Positions 1 to 9,106 are shown, numbered from the stretch's first letter. The stretch: DNA of 64,000 nucleotides from Paenibacillus sp. RC67 (GCF_030020805.1 NZ_CP125098.1:5169501-5233500); one strand, 5' to 3'. Made by a program: numbers and translations. The notes: a model not told the origin generated them from the sequence alone.

Positions 1-101
1 CCAATGTCCGCTACCTTCTGAAAGGTCGTTCTTAGTGCTTCCGGTGTCTTGGCAAATTCTCTGAGTGTATACATTTGAACAGCAATTTGGGAAGGTTGCA
101 T
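1..101 (-). CDS. Sugar phosphate isomerase/epimerase (TIM barrel), 5' part only
   Basis: The first 33 codons of a gene running off the left edge. The start MQPSQIAVQMYTLREF is the usual first beta strand of the xylose-isomerase-like TIM-barrel family (sugar phosphate isomerase/epimerase, IolE/IolI type). An in-frame ATG at 113 lies directly against AGGAG, so the ATG at 101 is preferred: it sits 8 nt after GGAGATGA, which pairs like the Bacillus GGAGGTGA site. It lies 31 bp downstream of the Gfo/Idh/MocA dehydrogenase, so the two are almost certainly co-transcribed. The same dehydrogenase plus isomerase pairing occurs three more times in the window. The substrate cannot be named. Confidence 0.75.
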   Translation of the reverse strand, partial: MQPSQIAVQMYTLREFAKTPEALRTTFQKVADI

Positions 102-132
102 ATCTGAAATCATCTCCTAAAATGACATTTGA

Positions 133-1299
133 TTAATGCGATCCGCTAACTTCAAAAGCTTTGTCCGGAGCCGCTATCTTCTGAAAGGTGGAATTTTTAA
201 TCTTTTCCATCAGCTTCTCATGGAACAGATCGGCATCAATCGGCAGTTCTACCCAGTTGTCGGTCCATGAAGAAAGGTACATCGCATTGGAAAGCGTCAG
301 GCCAAGGATTCCCTCTTCTCCCGGTGCGAGGAGAGGCTCGTTATGCAGGATCGCGTTGGTAAAATTCTGCAAAATGCCCTTGTGCTGATCGCCGCCACCC
401 GGCTTCACTGGAATCTCGCATTTCCAACATTCAGGAGTACCGAAGCCACCTGCAAATTCAGCGTTAAATTTTGGCTCAGGTGTGCGCAACCGCCAGAAGG
501 TCAGGGTACCGTTCTCTACTACGATTTTCCCGTTATCCCCATTAATCTCGAAACGGTTCGTTCCCGGTGCTTCACCGGTAGTGGTTATGAACAAGCCGGT
601 AGCGCTGTTCTCATACTCGACAAAAGCGGTTACATCATCTTCGACCTCGATATCCCGATACTTGCCGAAATGACAGAAGGCACGCACACGCTTTGGCATC
701 ATCCCGGTTATCCACTGCCACAGATCGAGCTGGTGTGGATCTTGGTTTAGCAGCACACCACCGCCTTCGCCGCCCCAGGTCGCCCGCCAGCCACCGGAAT
801 TGTAATAGTGCTGCGTTCTGTACCAGTTTGTGATAATCCAGTTGGTGCGACGGATTTCACCTAGCTCTCCTGACTGAATAAGTTCTCTGAGCTTTTGGTA
901 AAGCGGGTTCGTGCGCTGGTTGTACATAATTCCGAACTTGAGCTCGGGATGGGCTGCAGCGGTGTCGTTCATTTCCTGCACAGCCTTGGTGTACACGCCT
1001 GCCGGCTTCTCGATCAAGACATGATATCCAGCGTTTAGCGCATCTATGGCCAGCGTCGGGTGATCATAATGGGGTGTCGCAATAAGTACGGCATCCACTG
1101 TCTTTGCTTTAATCAGTTCCTCCGGACTGCTGTACCGTCTCACATCAGCCGGCAGATTCTCTTCCGCCCATTCCAGACGCTCCTTACTGGTATCGCACAC
1201 TGCCGCCAGCTCTGCATTCTTGATCTCACCCAGCAGGCTGATTGCATGTGCCCGGCCCATGTTCCCTACTCCAATAATTCCATAACGTACGGTTTTCAT
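133..1299 (-). CDS. Gfo/Idh/MocA family NAD(P)-dependent oxidoreductase
   Basis: A 388-aa cytoplasmic dehydrogenase. The N-terminal Rossmann fold starts with GIIGVGNMGRAH and continues to the EKPAG motif near residue 98, whose Lys is the conserved active-site residue of the family. The C-terminal alpha/beta domain contains GGGVLLNQDPHQLDLWQW, with the family's catalytic-type His. Length is typical. ATG start with AAGGAAGAAG upstream. The protein resembles the dehydrogenase at 31155-32336 along its length (both have WRATWGGEGGG or WRATWAGEGGG). It is followed by the TIM-barrel isomerase at the left edge. A TTTACA-N17-TATAAT promoter at 1548-1576 gives a leader of about 240 nt. Likely oxidises a sugar or glycoside; the substrate is unknown. 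Confidence 0.88.
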   Translation of the reverse strand: MKTVRYGIIGVGNMGRAHAISLLGEIKNAELAAVCDTSKERLEWAEENLPADVRRYSSPEELIKAKTVDAVLIATPHYDHPTLAIDALNAGYHVLIEKPAGVYTKAVQEMNDTAAAHPELKFGIMYNQRTNPLYQKLRELIQSGELGEIRRTNWIITNWYRTQHYYNSGGWRATWGGEGGGVLLNQDPHQLDLWQWITGMMPKRVRAFCHFGKYRDIEVEDDVTAFVEYENSATGLFITTTGEAPGTNRFEINGDNGKIVVENGTLTFWRLRTPEPKFNAEFAGGFGTPECWKCEIPVKPGGGDQHKGILQNFTNAILHNEPLLAPGEEGILGLTLSNAMYLSSWTDNWVELPIDADLFHEKLMEKIKNSTFQKIAAPDKAFEVSGSH

Positions 1300-1547
1300 T
1301 AAAAATCACTTCTTCCTTTAAAAGTATACTGCATGGATGAATCCTTCTGAGAAGCGAGCTCATGGCGGGATTCCCCCACCAGTTCCTCACTTCGTTCGTT
1401 GGCCCTTGCTCAGCACAGGTTTCCTTATTTTAGTAATGAAGTCAAAAGTAACCCGCTCCTTCTCAATTGGTTCAACACAGTGCTTAGCATCACCAGCTGC
1501 GTAAAAATTAAAGGCATCCCCTGCAAATCGTTGGTCGACCAGAACTG

Positions 1548-1591
1548 ATTATAACACTCAAAAAAAGACATGTAAATATATTGTATATTCA
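1548..1591 (-). promoter_or_regulatory. Promoter with regulator-binding motif upstream of the dehydrogenase
   Basis: On the minus strand, -35 TTTACA (1571-1576), a 17-bp spacer and -10 TATAAT (1548-1553). Directly upstream of the -35 is TGAATATACAATATA (1577-1591). The module recurs almost base for base at 6102-6145, including identical -35, spacer length and -10. The shared block is therefore a probable operator for the GntR/LacI-type regulator encoded at 1826-2971. Surrounding DNA (1300-1783) is AT-rich and holds no other gene. Confidence 0.7.
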
Positions 1592-1763
1592 ATTATGTAA
1601 TTATATATTTTTAATATCTATATGCTATTTTTTTATAAAAATAAAACTAATTTTTTTAATATTTTGAATCACTAGGAGCATATTCTTCACTTCTGAACCT
1701 CATGTAATCCCTCAAGAAAATCAAGTAATGTATCCATCCAATCGATAGCTTTAGTTCAATAGC

Positions 1764-1795
1764 TTTACACAAATGAATATTAGTTGTATATTTGT
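1764..1795 (+). promoter_or_regulatory. Promoter and probable autoregulatory site of the GntR/LacI-type regulator
   Basis: -35 TTTACA (1764-1769), 17-bp spacer, -10 TATATT (1787-1792). An imperfect inverted repeat, ACAAAT near 1769 and ATTTGT ending at 1795, covers the whole spacer and -10. Its right half TTGTATATTTG resembles TTGTATATTCA and TTGTATGTTCA in the two minus-strand promoter modules, so the regulator probably controls itself. Confidence 0.5.
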
Positions 1796-1825
1796 TATAA
1801 AAAACATACAAGGAGCAATGATGTT

Positions 1826-2971
1826 ATGCCTAAATCCCCAAAGAGAGTCCCTATGTATATACAAATAAAAAATGACATCATGAATCAAATGAGCGAAGGC
1901 ATATGGAAACCTGGGGATAAATTACCATCGGAAAATGAACTTGCAGAGCAGTTTAACGTCAGCCGAATTACCATAAAAAATGCTTTGGCCGATATCGTTA
2001 AACAAGGCCTAATCCATAGAATTCAAGGAAGAGGTTCCTACATCTCCGATGACATATTGGAGCCACCCTTGTCATATGAGCATAAAGAAGAAAATGGACG
2101 CTTTGTTGCATTCCTTATGCCTCGCCTTAATAACTTATTTACAGCCAACTTGATAACAGGAATAGAACAGGAGTTGGCCGAACATGGTTATAACCTGGTG
2201 TTCCGACTTACCCACTATTCGCAGGAATTAGAAAATAAAATATTGAAAGAGCTCACCCAGATCGGTGTCAAAGGGATCATTATTTACCCGGTGGACGGTG
2301 AGACTTTCAATGATGAAATCTTGAAGTTAACCTTAGACCATTTTCCTCTTGTCATTATTGACCGGTATTTGCGCGGACTGGATACGAACTGTATAAGTTC
2401 CGATAACTTTGCGGGTGCTTATGAAGCTACAAAACATTTAACGAATCTTGGCCATACGAAGATTAGCTTTATAAGCACAGCCATTACGGGAACCACAAGT
2501 ATCGAGGATCGTTTACATGGTTATGAGCAGGCTTTAAGTGATTCAGGGCTTTTCATTGACTATCGGCTTAGATTAAGTCTTACCAAAATGCCGGTCGTCG
2601 AACAAATCCAGAACTATTTAATGGAGAATCCAGATGTTACAGCATTGGTTACAACGAATTCGGCTATAGGTCTAATCGCCATGAAAGCGGCCCGTTCTTT
2701 ACATATCGATGTTCCAAGGGCTCTGTCTATTGTTTGTTTCGATGACTATGTGCATTCTATTCTCTCAGAAGTTCAGCTAACCTATATAGATCAGAATGAG
2801 AAGAACATGGGGAGAGAAGCTGCAAGGCTTGTTCTTTCCCTTATTCAAGATCCTACACAGGATCGTCGTAACATCCTTTTTCCTAACAAGCTGGTTATAC
2901 GAAATTCGACAGTAAGTCCTGCTCCAGCTCATTTGTTTGGAACCGTAACCTCTTCCAAATACCAAAAATAG
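1826..2971 (+). CDS. GntR-type HTH / LacI-type sensor transcriptional regulator (AraR-like)
   Basis: A 381-aa regulator. Residues 1-75 form a winged-helix GntR domain (PMYIQIKNDI, GDKLPSENELAEQFNVSRIT, QGRGSYI). Residues 90-375 form a periplasmic-binding-protein-like sensor of the LacI type (FISTAITGTTSIEDRLHGY, LSIVCFDDY). This is the architecture of AraR, the arabinose repressor. The reading frame stays open upstream to a TTG at 1784, but ATG 1826 has AAGGAG 10 nt before it and begins right at the HTH domain. It is divergent from the dehydrogenase and convergent with the GH43 gene. A sugar or sugar-acid effector is expected; the GH43 neighbour makes arabinose or xylose plausible, but this is inference. 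Confidence 0.88.
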   Translation: MPKSPKRVPMYIQIKNDIMNQMSEGIWKPGDKLPSENELAEQFNVSRITIKNALADIVKQGLIHRIQGRGSYISDDILEPPLSYEHKEENGRFVAFLMPRLNNLFTANLITGIEQELAEHGYNLVFRLTHYSQELENKILKELTQIGVKGIIIYPVDGETFNDEILKLTLDHFPLVIIDRYLRGLDTNCISSDNFAGAYEATKHLTNLGHTKISFISTAITGTTSIEDRLHGYEQALSDSGLFIDYRLRLSLTKMPVVEQIQNYLMENPDVTALVTTNSAIGLIAMKAARSLHIDVPRALSIVCFDDYVHSILSEVQLTYIDQNEKNMGREAARLVLSLIQDPTQDRRNILFPNKLVIRNSTVSPAPAHLFGTVTSSKYQK

Positions 2972-3003
2972 GACGAAGCTTATGCCTATAGCAAGCTTCA
3001 TCC
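2971..3003. terminator. Terminator hairpin between convergent genes
   Basis: GGACGAAGCTT and AAGCTTCATCC form a stem of about 10 bp with a loop of about 11 nt. On the minus strand it is followed by CCTATTTTTGG, so it best serves the GH43 gene. It also lies immediately after the regulator stop codon on the plus strand. Confidence 0.6.
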
Positions 3004-3103
3004 TATGACTTTCCGTAGATGTTTAGAAGAGTCAACTTTGTTTGGCCAACCTAGGCCTGAAGACAGGCACTCCTTTGTGTATGGGCCTTCTTACGTTGGA
3101 AGA

Positions 3104-4384
3104 CTAGTCATGTAACAGGCAGACTGTAATGAAGCTAAGTCTTAATTCACCATAGCCTCCTAAGAGGGTGATGACGTTTTCGTTACCTGGCTTCAAATTC
3201 ACAGTGATAGTAGCGCATCCAGTAAAGTTCATCATACTACCGGTCGAAGGAGTATTGAGTAAAGAGTAGTTGGTGTCATTTACTATTAATTCTAATTTCG
3301 CTAAACTTTCTTCCGTTGCATAATGGATAGCTATTGTTCCCCTGCCGCCATTTGCTCCTTCCACACGATCGAACAAGCAATAAGAACCTGCGATATGGAA
3401 ATTATTGACTACGGTTTCGCCAGTCTCTGTTTTTTCAATGACTGCGCCACCTCTTACCATACTCTCGCTGGCAGCGTATGTTTTCTTGCTTTTATAGGGA
3501 ACCGTACCTTCCCCTACCGCTTTGACTCCTTCTTTAGTCTGAATCACGGTTTGAATAGTTCCATCTTGGTTAAAATGCAAGTTATCCATACAGATGCTTC
3601 TTAAATTGCCTCTTCCCGAAATTTCCTGATTGTGATAAAACAGATACCATTGCCCCTTATATTCCGCCACTGAGCCATGCGTCGTTGAGCAGCCGGTCGG
3701 CTCAAGAAAAATCCCCTTGTATGTCCATGGACCTAATGGATCTTTGCTGATTGCGTAACGCATACGGTTGTTATCTTTAAAGTTATCTGCATAAGTCATG
3801 TAGTAAAGGCCGTTTCTTTTAAAAACCCATGCAGCTTCGTGAAAGTCCTCTAAGCCCTCCATAGTTCGCATGTCACCCTTCAATGACATCATATCCTCTG
3901 CAAGCTCGCCACCTTGGCAATGTCCCCCACCACCGTAGTACATGTACGCACATTCATCCTCATCGACAAACACACACGGATCGATCATCGCAAATCCGCC
4001 AAGCCCCGGGATATAGCCCTGATCGGTAAAACCACTTGCAGGCTTTTGGCTTGTGGCAACCCCAATTTTCCATGACTGATTCCAATCTGATTCGCTCGGG
4101 TGTGGATAATAAAAATAGTAGGTGCCGTTTTTATACGCGCAATCAGGTGCCCACATGAATCCGCCTTCTGGCCTGCCCCAAGCCACATCTTTGGAACTGA
4201 GGATCTCACCCTCATCTACCCAATTCACCAAATCATCTGAGGAAAACACATGATATCGATCCATTAGATCGCACCCTTTTGCTGGATCCATATCATGAGA
4301 AGCATAAATATATATCCTTCCGTCTTCCCATACGTGGGCGGAGGGGTCAGCCGTGAAAATTGAAGTAATAATTGGATTAGTCAT
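3104..4384 (-). CDS. Glycoside hydrolase family 43 (arabinofuranosidase/xylosidase-like)
   Basis: A 426-aa protein without signal peptide, so probably intracellular. The start MTNPIITSIFTADPSAHVW carries the family's general-base Asp (Asp13) of the five-bladed beta-propeller. GGFMWAPDCAYKNGTYYFYYP and CSTTHGSVAEYKGQWYLFYH are further GH43 blade motifs. From about residue 310 a beta-sandwich follows (VEGANGGRGTIAIHYATE, LGGYGELRL), resembling a CBM6/35-like carbohydrate-binding domain. The ATG at 4384 follows GGGAGGAATTAAA; a longer frame starting at 4423 lacks such a site. It lies 141 bp downstream of the sugar-binding lipoprotein and probably shares its promoter. It should trim arabinose or xylose from imported oligosaccharides; exact specificity is not readable. 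Confidence 0.85.
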   Translation of the reverse strand: MTNPIITSIFTADPSAHVWEDGRIYIYASHDMDPAKGCDLMDRYHVFSSDDLVNWVDEGEILSSKDVAWGRPEGGFMWAPDCAYKNGTYYFYYPHPSESDWNQSWKIGVATSQKPASGFTDQGYIPGLGGFAMIDPCVFVDEDECAYMYYGGGGHCQGGELAEDMMSLKGDMRTMEGLEDFHEAAWVFKRNGLYYMTYADNFKDNNRMRYAISKDPLGPWTYKGIFLEPTGCSTTHGSVAEYKGQWYLFYHNQEISGRGNLRSICMDNLHFNQDGTIQTVIQTKEGVKAVGEGTVPYKSKKTYAASESMVRGGAVIEKTETGETVVNNFHIAGSYCLFDRVEGANGGRGTIAIHYATEESLAKLELIVNDTNYSLLNTPSTGSMMNFTGCATITVNLKPGNENVITLLGGYGELRLSFITVCLLHD

Positions 4385-4525
4385 TTTAATTCCTCCCGAA
4401 TATAAAATATGCTCTGTTTGCATTCAAACGACACTAAGTAACCAATCGCCGGTTGATTCCCGACGACTGGTTATACAGACTTGTATAGTATCTTATCCCT
4501 GTCTCATGACGGGGGAAGTTTCGGT

Positions 4526-5836
4526 TTACTTGGCGCCTGCTTCTTTCTCACGTATTTTCTGATTTGCTTTCTCGTCCGCTTCTCTTAATGCGGTATTAAC
4601 GTCTTTACCTTTCTCGATGATATCTTTCAGCGCCTCGTTGATAGCTGCGCTTGCTATTGAATCATACTTGGTTGGAGTGAACGATTTCGCCGGTTTTGTT
4701 TTGTAGATAGCTTGAACGTTTTTATTCTTCAGGAATTCAATATTGGAGCCGAAAGCATCTCTTATCTTAGCATCTTTGAGAATGCTGACCCGAGCTTGCT
4801 TCGACATATCCGTCTGAACCTCATCGGATGTGATGGTTGCAATCACTTGAAAAGCAGCATCCTTATTCTTGCTAGTTGTTGTAATTCCCATCGCATGTTC
4901 GTCGACCCTCATTCCAATGCCTGGTGCCTCCGGCCACGTCGGGTAACTGACTATATCCCATATTTGAGGATTCGTGTACAAATTCCCCTCATATATAATG
5001 TTGACCGAAGCGATCATAGCCAAGGTTCCCTTTAACAAGAGATCGTTGGCAGCTGAGTTATAAGTGATCTGCTCGTTCCCCGGGATCTGGCGAATTCTGG
5101 CTGCATTACTTAATACCTTCTGCCATTGATCCGTATTCAGGAGTGACTTGTTCGTCTTGGGGTCAACAAATGGCAGACTTAACTGGGATGCCATTCGTTC
5201 AGTCACATTCGGCTCCAATCCGCGATATTGAATCCCGTTGTCGAGTTTTGTTAATTTTTGGGATAGCCCATATACATCGTCCCAAGTCATACCGTCTTTC
5301 GGATAGGGCACACCGAATTTATCGAATATTTCTTTATTGTAATATAGTGCGGAAAAATGCCTCCAATAGGGGATGGCAATAAGATCTTCCCTTTGCGTTC
5401 CCGCCCTGATCGCATCGAGTGCTTCGGGTTCAAACCGCCCAAGATCCAAATTATTCTTTTTGATCAAATCAGATAAAGAGATGACCAAATCCAGCTCCCT
5501 CCAGGTGGCAAAACCACCAACGTTGCTGTCGATGACAATGTCTGGTGTTTGACCGGCAGCTACGAGCTCAGGCAAGGTTTTCCCTTGTACATACGGCATC
5601 ATTTGGACCGTAATCCACGGGTATTTCTTGCTTACAGGGTCCATTATGTAACGTTTAATTTCTGCGTCGGTCATCCACCCATTAGGCATACCAACTGTTA
5701 AAGTAACCGGGGTATCATTGACGGCGGGCTTATTGGTTGACTCATTCTTCGAATCCCCGCTTTTGGGCGAACAGCCTGTAAAGAGAAATGCGATCATGGC
5801 TAAGGACATAATAAAAGAAATAATTTTTTTCACCAT
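4526..5836 (-). CDS. Extracellular sugar-binding lipoprotein (CUT1-type), orphan
   Basis: A 436-aa lipoprotein with signal peptide and lipobox FTGC (Cys about residue 22), then a family-1 solute-binding fold (DIVIDSNVGGFATWREL, GVPYPKDGMTWDDVYGLSQ). It should capture an oligosaccharide outside the membrane and deliver it to an ABC permease. No permease gene lies beside it: downstream is GH43, upstream the metallophore operon, so it must use permeases elsewhere. It is clearly paralogous to the orphan binding protein at 35617-36933 (shared PYPKDGMTWD and GIQYRG). The ATG at 5836 has GGAGGATTCT before it; the ATG four codons earlier overlaps that site and is less likely. Confidence 0.87.
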   Translation of the reverse strand: MVKKIISFIMSLAMIAFLFTGCSPKSGDSKNESTNKPAVNDTPVTLTVGMPNGWMTDAEIKRYIMDPVSKKYPWITVQMMPYVQGKTLPELVAAGQTPDIVIDSNVGGFATWRELDLVISLSDLIKKNNLDLGRFEPEALDAIRAGTQREDLIAIPYWRHFSALYYNKEIFDKFGVPYPKDGMTWDDVYGLSQKLTKLDNGIQYRGLEPNVTERMASQLSLPFVDPKTNKSLLNTDQWQKVLSNAARIRQIPGNEQITYNSAANDLLLKGTLAMIASVNIIYEGNLYTNPQIWDIVSYPTWPEAPGIGMRVDEHAMGITTTSKNKDAAFQVIATITSDEVQTDMSKQARVSILKDAKIRDAFGSNIEFLKNKNVQAIYKTKPAKSFTPTKYDSIASAAINEALKDIIEKGKDVNTALREADEKANQKIREKEAGAK

Positions 5837-5950
5837 AGAATCCTCCATTCAAATAGTGCTGCAATATCCAAACTCTCGGACAAACCACTGATGATGAGCT
5901 TCCCCTCTCGAACCATACGCTGAATAGCCTGATAAATCCTTAAAACATGA

Positions 5951-5964
5951 TGTAACCGCTTTCC
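5951..5964. promoter_or_regulatory. Possible CcpA cre box
   Basis: TGTAACCGCTTTCC fits the cre consensus TGNAANCGNWNNCW at 13 of 14 positions (last base deviates). It lies between the promoter at 6102-6130 and the start of the sugar-binding lipoprotein at 5836, where a bound CcpA could block elongation. Confidence 0.4.
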
Positions 5965-6101
5965 ATTCCTTCAAGACCCTTCTGTACTAAATGTAAGCTC
6001 CCCAAAAGCACACTGTTTCTTGGATACGATTACTTTGTTCACCTCTCTATCTTCATTTCTCAATAAACATATAATAATGCGCATTTCTAAGAATTAGTCA
6101 G

Positions 6102-6145
6102 ATTATAACATTCAAGTTACAACTTGTAAATATATTGTATGTTCA
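6102..6145 (-). promoter_or_regulatory. Promoter with shared operator motif upstream of the binding-protein/GH43 unit
   Basis: -35 TTTACA (6125-6130), 17-bp spacer, -10 TATAAT (6102-6107) on the minus strand, with TGAACATACAATATA (6131-6145) abutting the -35. This is the twin of the module at 1548-1591. The flanking bases next to the -10 (GATTATAACA) are also the same in both. It leaves a leader of roughly 260 nt before the lipoprotein start. Nothing else was seen in 5837-6100. Confidence 0.7.
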
Positions 6146-6300
6146 TTTATAACATATATATCATTTTTTTCCTCTCCTATTTTTTCAAATTGATTTACAA
6201 GCTTTTTCTTTAGCTATGAAAGGAATTAATGCAAGCATTAAGCTTGTCGTATTGGGTAATTTTTCCAAATGTAGATCCGTTGCCCGGTGACTTCCTTTCA

Positions 6301-6327
6301 AAAAAATAAGACTGCCTTTCGGCAGCC
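6301..6327 (-). terminator. Terminator of the cnt operon
   Basis: On the minus strand CTGCC-GAAA-GGCAG is followed by TCTTATTTTTTT. It begins 18 bp after the stop of the last cnt gene (6345). Confidence 0.8.
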
Positions 6328-6344
6328 ACAAAAACATTGTCCGT

Positions 6345-7547
6345 TTATTTTGAGCCAACAAAAATGCCACGTCTACTAGAAGCAGAAGCAAAGATGACCA
6401 TTGACATGCCTAGGAGGGCACAAATCATATACATAGAGGAATAAGAGAACTTATCTGCAATCGGACCCATCAAAATACCGCCTAGCGAAACGCCCAGATC
6501 CGCTGTGGCAAGAAATAAGCCGATCAACACATTGCGGTTCGATGGCGGTAATACAAAGGTCAAATACGTAGTTAGCGTCGGGTAGAGCAGCGCTTGAGCA
6601 ACCCCCATCAATACAGCGCCTGCATAAAGAAAAGCAGCACCGCCATTGAAAGAATAGCTTACGCTTAGCACCGCCACTGTCAGAATAAGCATAACACCCA
6701 TAACAAAAGTCGTATGCCATTTGCCGTCCGAAGGGATTTTCTTTCTTAAGAGGAAGCGAGCCGCAACCAAGGTTCCAGCCTGAAGCATGAGATAAATGGC
6801 CGCATTGCCACCTTCTATTTGTACAGCGTACAGCGGGATAAAGATTGTCACCGCCCCAAAGACAATGGAAGCTGTCAGCATCAGGACGCTGCATTTAAGC
6901 ATAGGAGGGCTCTTCACCAACTGGCCGAAGGAATGAAGCATCGTTACTCCCTGCTCTGCCTTCCCCTTATCCATTCCCTCCTCCTTTTTGTCCATTCTGG
7001 CGCTAAACCCCGTCACCCCGGTAAGAATGGCAATGGCTATCATCGCCACCGTAAACAAGGTCATATCCTTTGTTCGCCACATTCCCAGAGCAAGTAAAGG
7101 ACCGATAACTCCCGGCATGGACGCGCACAAGGAATACATCGAAATCCCCTGGGAACGATCCTTATCCGGCAGCGCATCAATAATGCCGAGCTGCAATGCC
7201 ATCGAGAAAAAAGCGGTGCAAATGCCTTGCAGCATGCGGGCGACGAAATAGCCCCCCAACCCTGTAATCGTGTACAGGATTAGAGCCAGCCCATTTATGA
7301 CAAGTATTATACGCAGTACTCGGATCGGCCCATGCTTGTAAATCACACGGCCTGCCCACGGGCGAAACAGCATCGTTGTAAACAAATACGCTCCCATAAT
7401 GATCCCGATCGTCGTGTTGCTTGCGCCCAGGGATTCTCCCTTCAAGGGAATAATCACATTGAGAATAGCATTGGCGCTGAAATACAATAGCGTCAATAAA
7501 TATAGCCGCAGGAAAGGCCAAGACAGGGCTCCTTTAACACTCTTCAT
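6345..7547 (-). CDS. cntE: MFS exporter of the opine metallophore (CntE-like)
   Basis: A 400-aa major facilitator protein with about 12 hydrophobic segments and the MFS loop motif RPWAGRVIYKHGP between segments 2 and 3. It is the last gene of the cntKLMABCDFE series, the same place as staphylopine exporter CntE in Staphylococcus aureus, so export of the new metallophore is the likely role. The start MKSVKGALSW at 7547 lies 7 bp after the cntF stop; a longer frame to 7589 would overlap cntF. The ribosome site (AAAGAAAGG) is unusually close to the ATG, so translational coupling to cntF is possible. The terminator follows directly. Confidence 0.82.
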   Translation of the reverse strand: MKSVKGALSWPFLRLYLLTLLYFSANAILNVIIPLKGESLGASNTTIGIIMGAYLFTTMLFRPWAGRVIYKHGPIRVLRIILVINGLALILYTITGLGGYFVARMLQGICTAFFSMALQLGIIDALPDKDRSQGISMYSLCASMPGVIGPLLALGMWRTKDMTLFTVAMIAIAILTGVTGFSARMDKKEEGMDKGKAEQGVTMLHSFGQLVKSPPMLKCSVLMLTASIVFGAVTIFIPLYAVQIEGGNAAIYLMLQAGTLVAARFLLRKKIPSDGKWHTTFVMGVMLILTVAVLSVSYSFNGGAAFLYAGAVLMGVAQALLYPTLTTYLTFVLPPSNRNVLIGLFLATADLGVSLGGILMGPIADKFSYSSMYMICALLGMSMVIFASASSRRGIFVGSK

Positions 7548-7554
7548 CCTTTCT

Positions 7555-8298
7555 TTACGTAATGACCATCTGCAGCAATTTCCTTGCATACGCGGACTGT
7601 ACGTCTTTCAATCGGTCAATGGATACTATTTCTTCGATTTGTCCATTTCGAATTATCATCACCCTATCGCAAATATAAGCGGCAGCCTGAATATCGTGAG
7701 TGATGAAGATATAGCTCACCTCATAAATGCTCCTTAAGCTTTTAAGCAGTTCAAGCACCTGCAGTTGAACCGATCCATCCAACGAGCTGACAGCTTCATC
7801 CAGCAGAATGCATTTCGGCTCTGTAGACACAGCCCTCGCAATACATACTCTCTGGGCTTCTCCCCCCGATAACTCATGAGGGTATTTCTTAAGATAGGTG
7901 GGGTTCAATCCGACTTGGTGCAATAGCAGTTCCATCTTTTTTTCGATACCCCGAGGAGTATTTCCCTGCAGTTTCATCGGCTCCTGGAGCGCCTGTTTCA
8001 CGGTATAAAACGGATTGATGGAGGACGTATAGTCCTGAAATACGGCGCTGATATTTCCCAATCTGGATTTCCGTTCCTCCACCCTTTTCCCCTCGAACAA
8101 TATCGTTCCCCGATCCGGCATCTCGATCCCTACTAGTAGACGCCCCAACGTTGATTTGCCGCTTCCGCTTTCTCCGATAATGCCGAGGCATTCCCCCTGC
8201 TTGCATTCGAAGCTGATACCTTGCAGCACTTTATGCTTTTCTCGGGAGAACATTCCATTTCTTCTATAAGATTTCTCCACGCGATCCACGATCAACAA
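7555..8298 (-). CDS. cntF: ABC transporter ATPase CntF-like (opine-metal import)
   Basis: An ATPase of the oligopeptide/nickel importer type, about 247 aa, with Walker A GESGSGKST, signature LSGGEAQR, Walker B CILLDEAVSSLD and H-loop FITHD. It pairs with CntD to energise import of the metallophore-metal complex. No ATG is available; a run of TTG codons follows GGGAGG. The TTG at 8298 (8-nt spacing) is preferred over 8304 (2-nt spacing). The gene overlaps the end of cntD by about 35 bp, implying coupled translation. Confidence 0.87.
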   Translation of the reverse strand: MLIVDRVEKSYRRNGMFSREKHKVLQGISFECKQGECLGIIGESGSGKSTLGRLLVGIEMPDRGTILFEGKRVEERKSRLGNISAVFQDYTSSINPFYTVKQALQEPMKLQGNTPRGIEKKMELLLHQVGLNPTYLKKYPHELSGGEAQRVCIARAVSTEPKCILLDEAVSSLDGSVQLQVLELLKSLRSIYEVSYIFITHDIQAAAYICDRVMIIRNGQIEEIVSIDRLKDVQSAYARKLLQMVIT

Positions 8299-9106
8299 CG
8301 CCAACGCCTCCCATGATCTTCTTAAAATGCTGATTCAGCGCCTCTTTCGCCGATACCAAGTAGCGGGTATATTCATGCCGGGATTCCGTAAAAATGGTTT
8401 GAGACGTTCCTCTTTCCACAATCTCTCCGTCTTTCATGACGAGAACTTCATCGGCTATTTTTTGGACAACGCCTAAATCGTGGGAGACGAAGATCATGGA
8501 GCCGCCCATTCGGGCCCGCAATCGGTCCAATTGCTCCACGACCTCGAACTGAGAGACCGTATCGAGCGCCGTCGTCGGTTCATCAGCGATAATCAGATCA
8601 GGCTCCAAGACAATGGCCAACGCAATCATAATTCGCTGCAGCATCCCGCCTGATAATTGATGAGGATATTGATTCATTATAGAGATCGGGTCTTTTAGCC
8701 GTACACTTTCCATGGCGTTTTTCATGTTGGTTTCGATGTTATGGCGATTCCAGCCGAAATGCCTGCCAAGCGTCTCCTTGATTTGAACGCCGATGACGCA
8801 GGAGGGATCAAAAGCACACATGCCATGCTGCAAAATCATGCACAGATGCTTTCCGCGCAATTTCCTTATTTCTCTCTCGGGAAGCTCAGCCAAATCCATC
8901 CCATTGAACATCATTCTCCCGGATTGGCGAATTGCGGCTTTATTCAGTCTCATGATAGCCCTGCAGGTCACAGACTTGCCGCTCCCGCTCTCCCCGACAA
9001 TAGCCAGGCAGCTTCCCTGTCTCACTCGAAACGAGCTGCTCGGTACCAGCACCCTACCTGAGTGGCTATCCCAAATTCGTAAATTGGAAACCTCCAGATT
9101 AGACAT
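8264..9106 (-). CDS. cntD: ABC transporter ATPase CntD-like (opine-metal import)
   Basis: A 280-aa DppD/OppD-type ATPase: Walker A GESGSGKSV, signature LSGGMLQR, Walker B LIIADEPTTALD, H-loop FVSHD, and the C-terminal extension with ESRHEYTRYLV typical of peptide/nickel ATPases (ending of the OppC/OppD N family). It overlaps the last codons of cntC by 8 bp and the start of cntF. It partners CntF in the five-protein CntABCDF importer that retrieves metal-loaded opine metallophore. Confidence 0.87.
   Translation of the reverse strand: MSNLEVSNLRIWDSHSGRVLVPSSSFRVRQGSCLAIVGESGSGKSVTCRAIMRLNKAAIRQSGRMMFNGMDLAELPEREIRKLRGKHLCMILQHGMCAFDPSCVIGVQIKETLGRHFGWNRHNIETNMKNAMESVRLKDPISIMNQYPHQLSGGMLQRIMIALAIVLEPDLIIADEPTTALDTVSQFEVVEQLDRLRARMGGSMIFVSHDLGVVQKIADEVLVMKDGEIVERGTSQTIFTESRHEYTRYLVSAKEALNQHFKKIMGGVGVVDRGSRGEIL

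Noticed and set aside
6185..6391. 68-codon minus frame after cntE
   Set aside because: It overlaps the cntE end and the operon terminator and shows no family resemblance.
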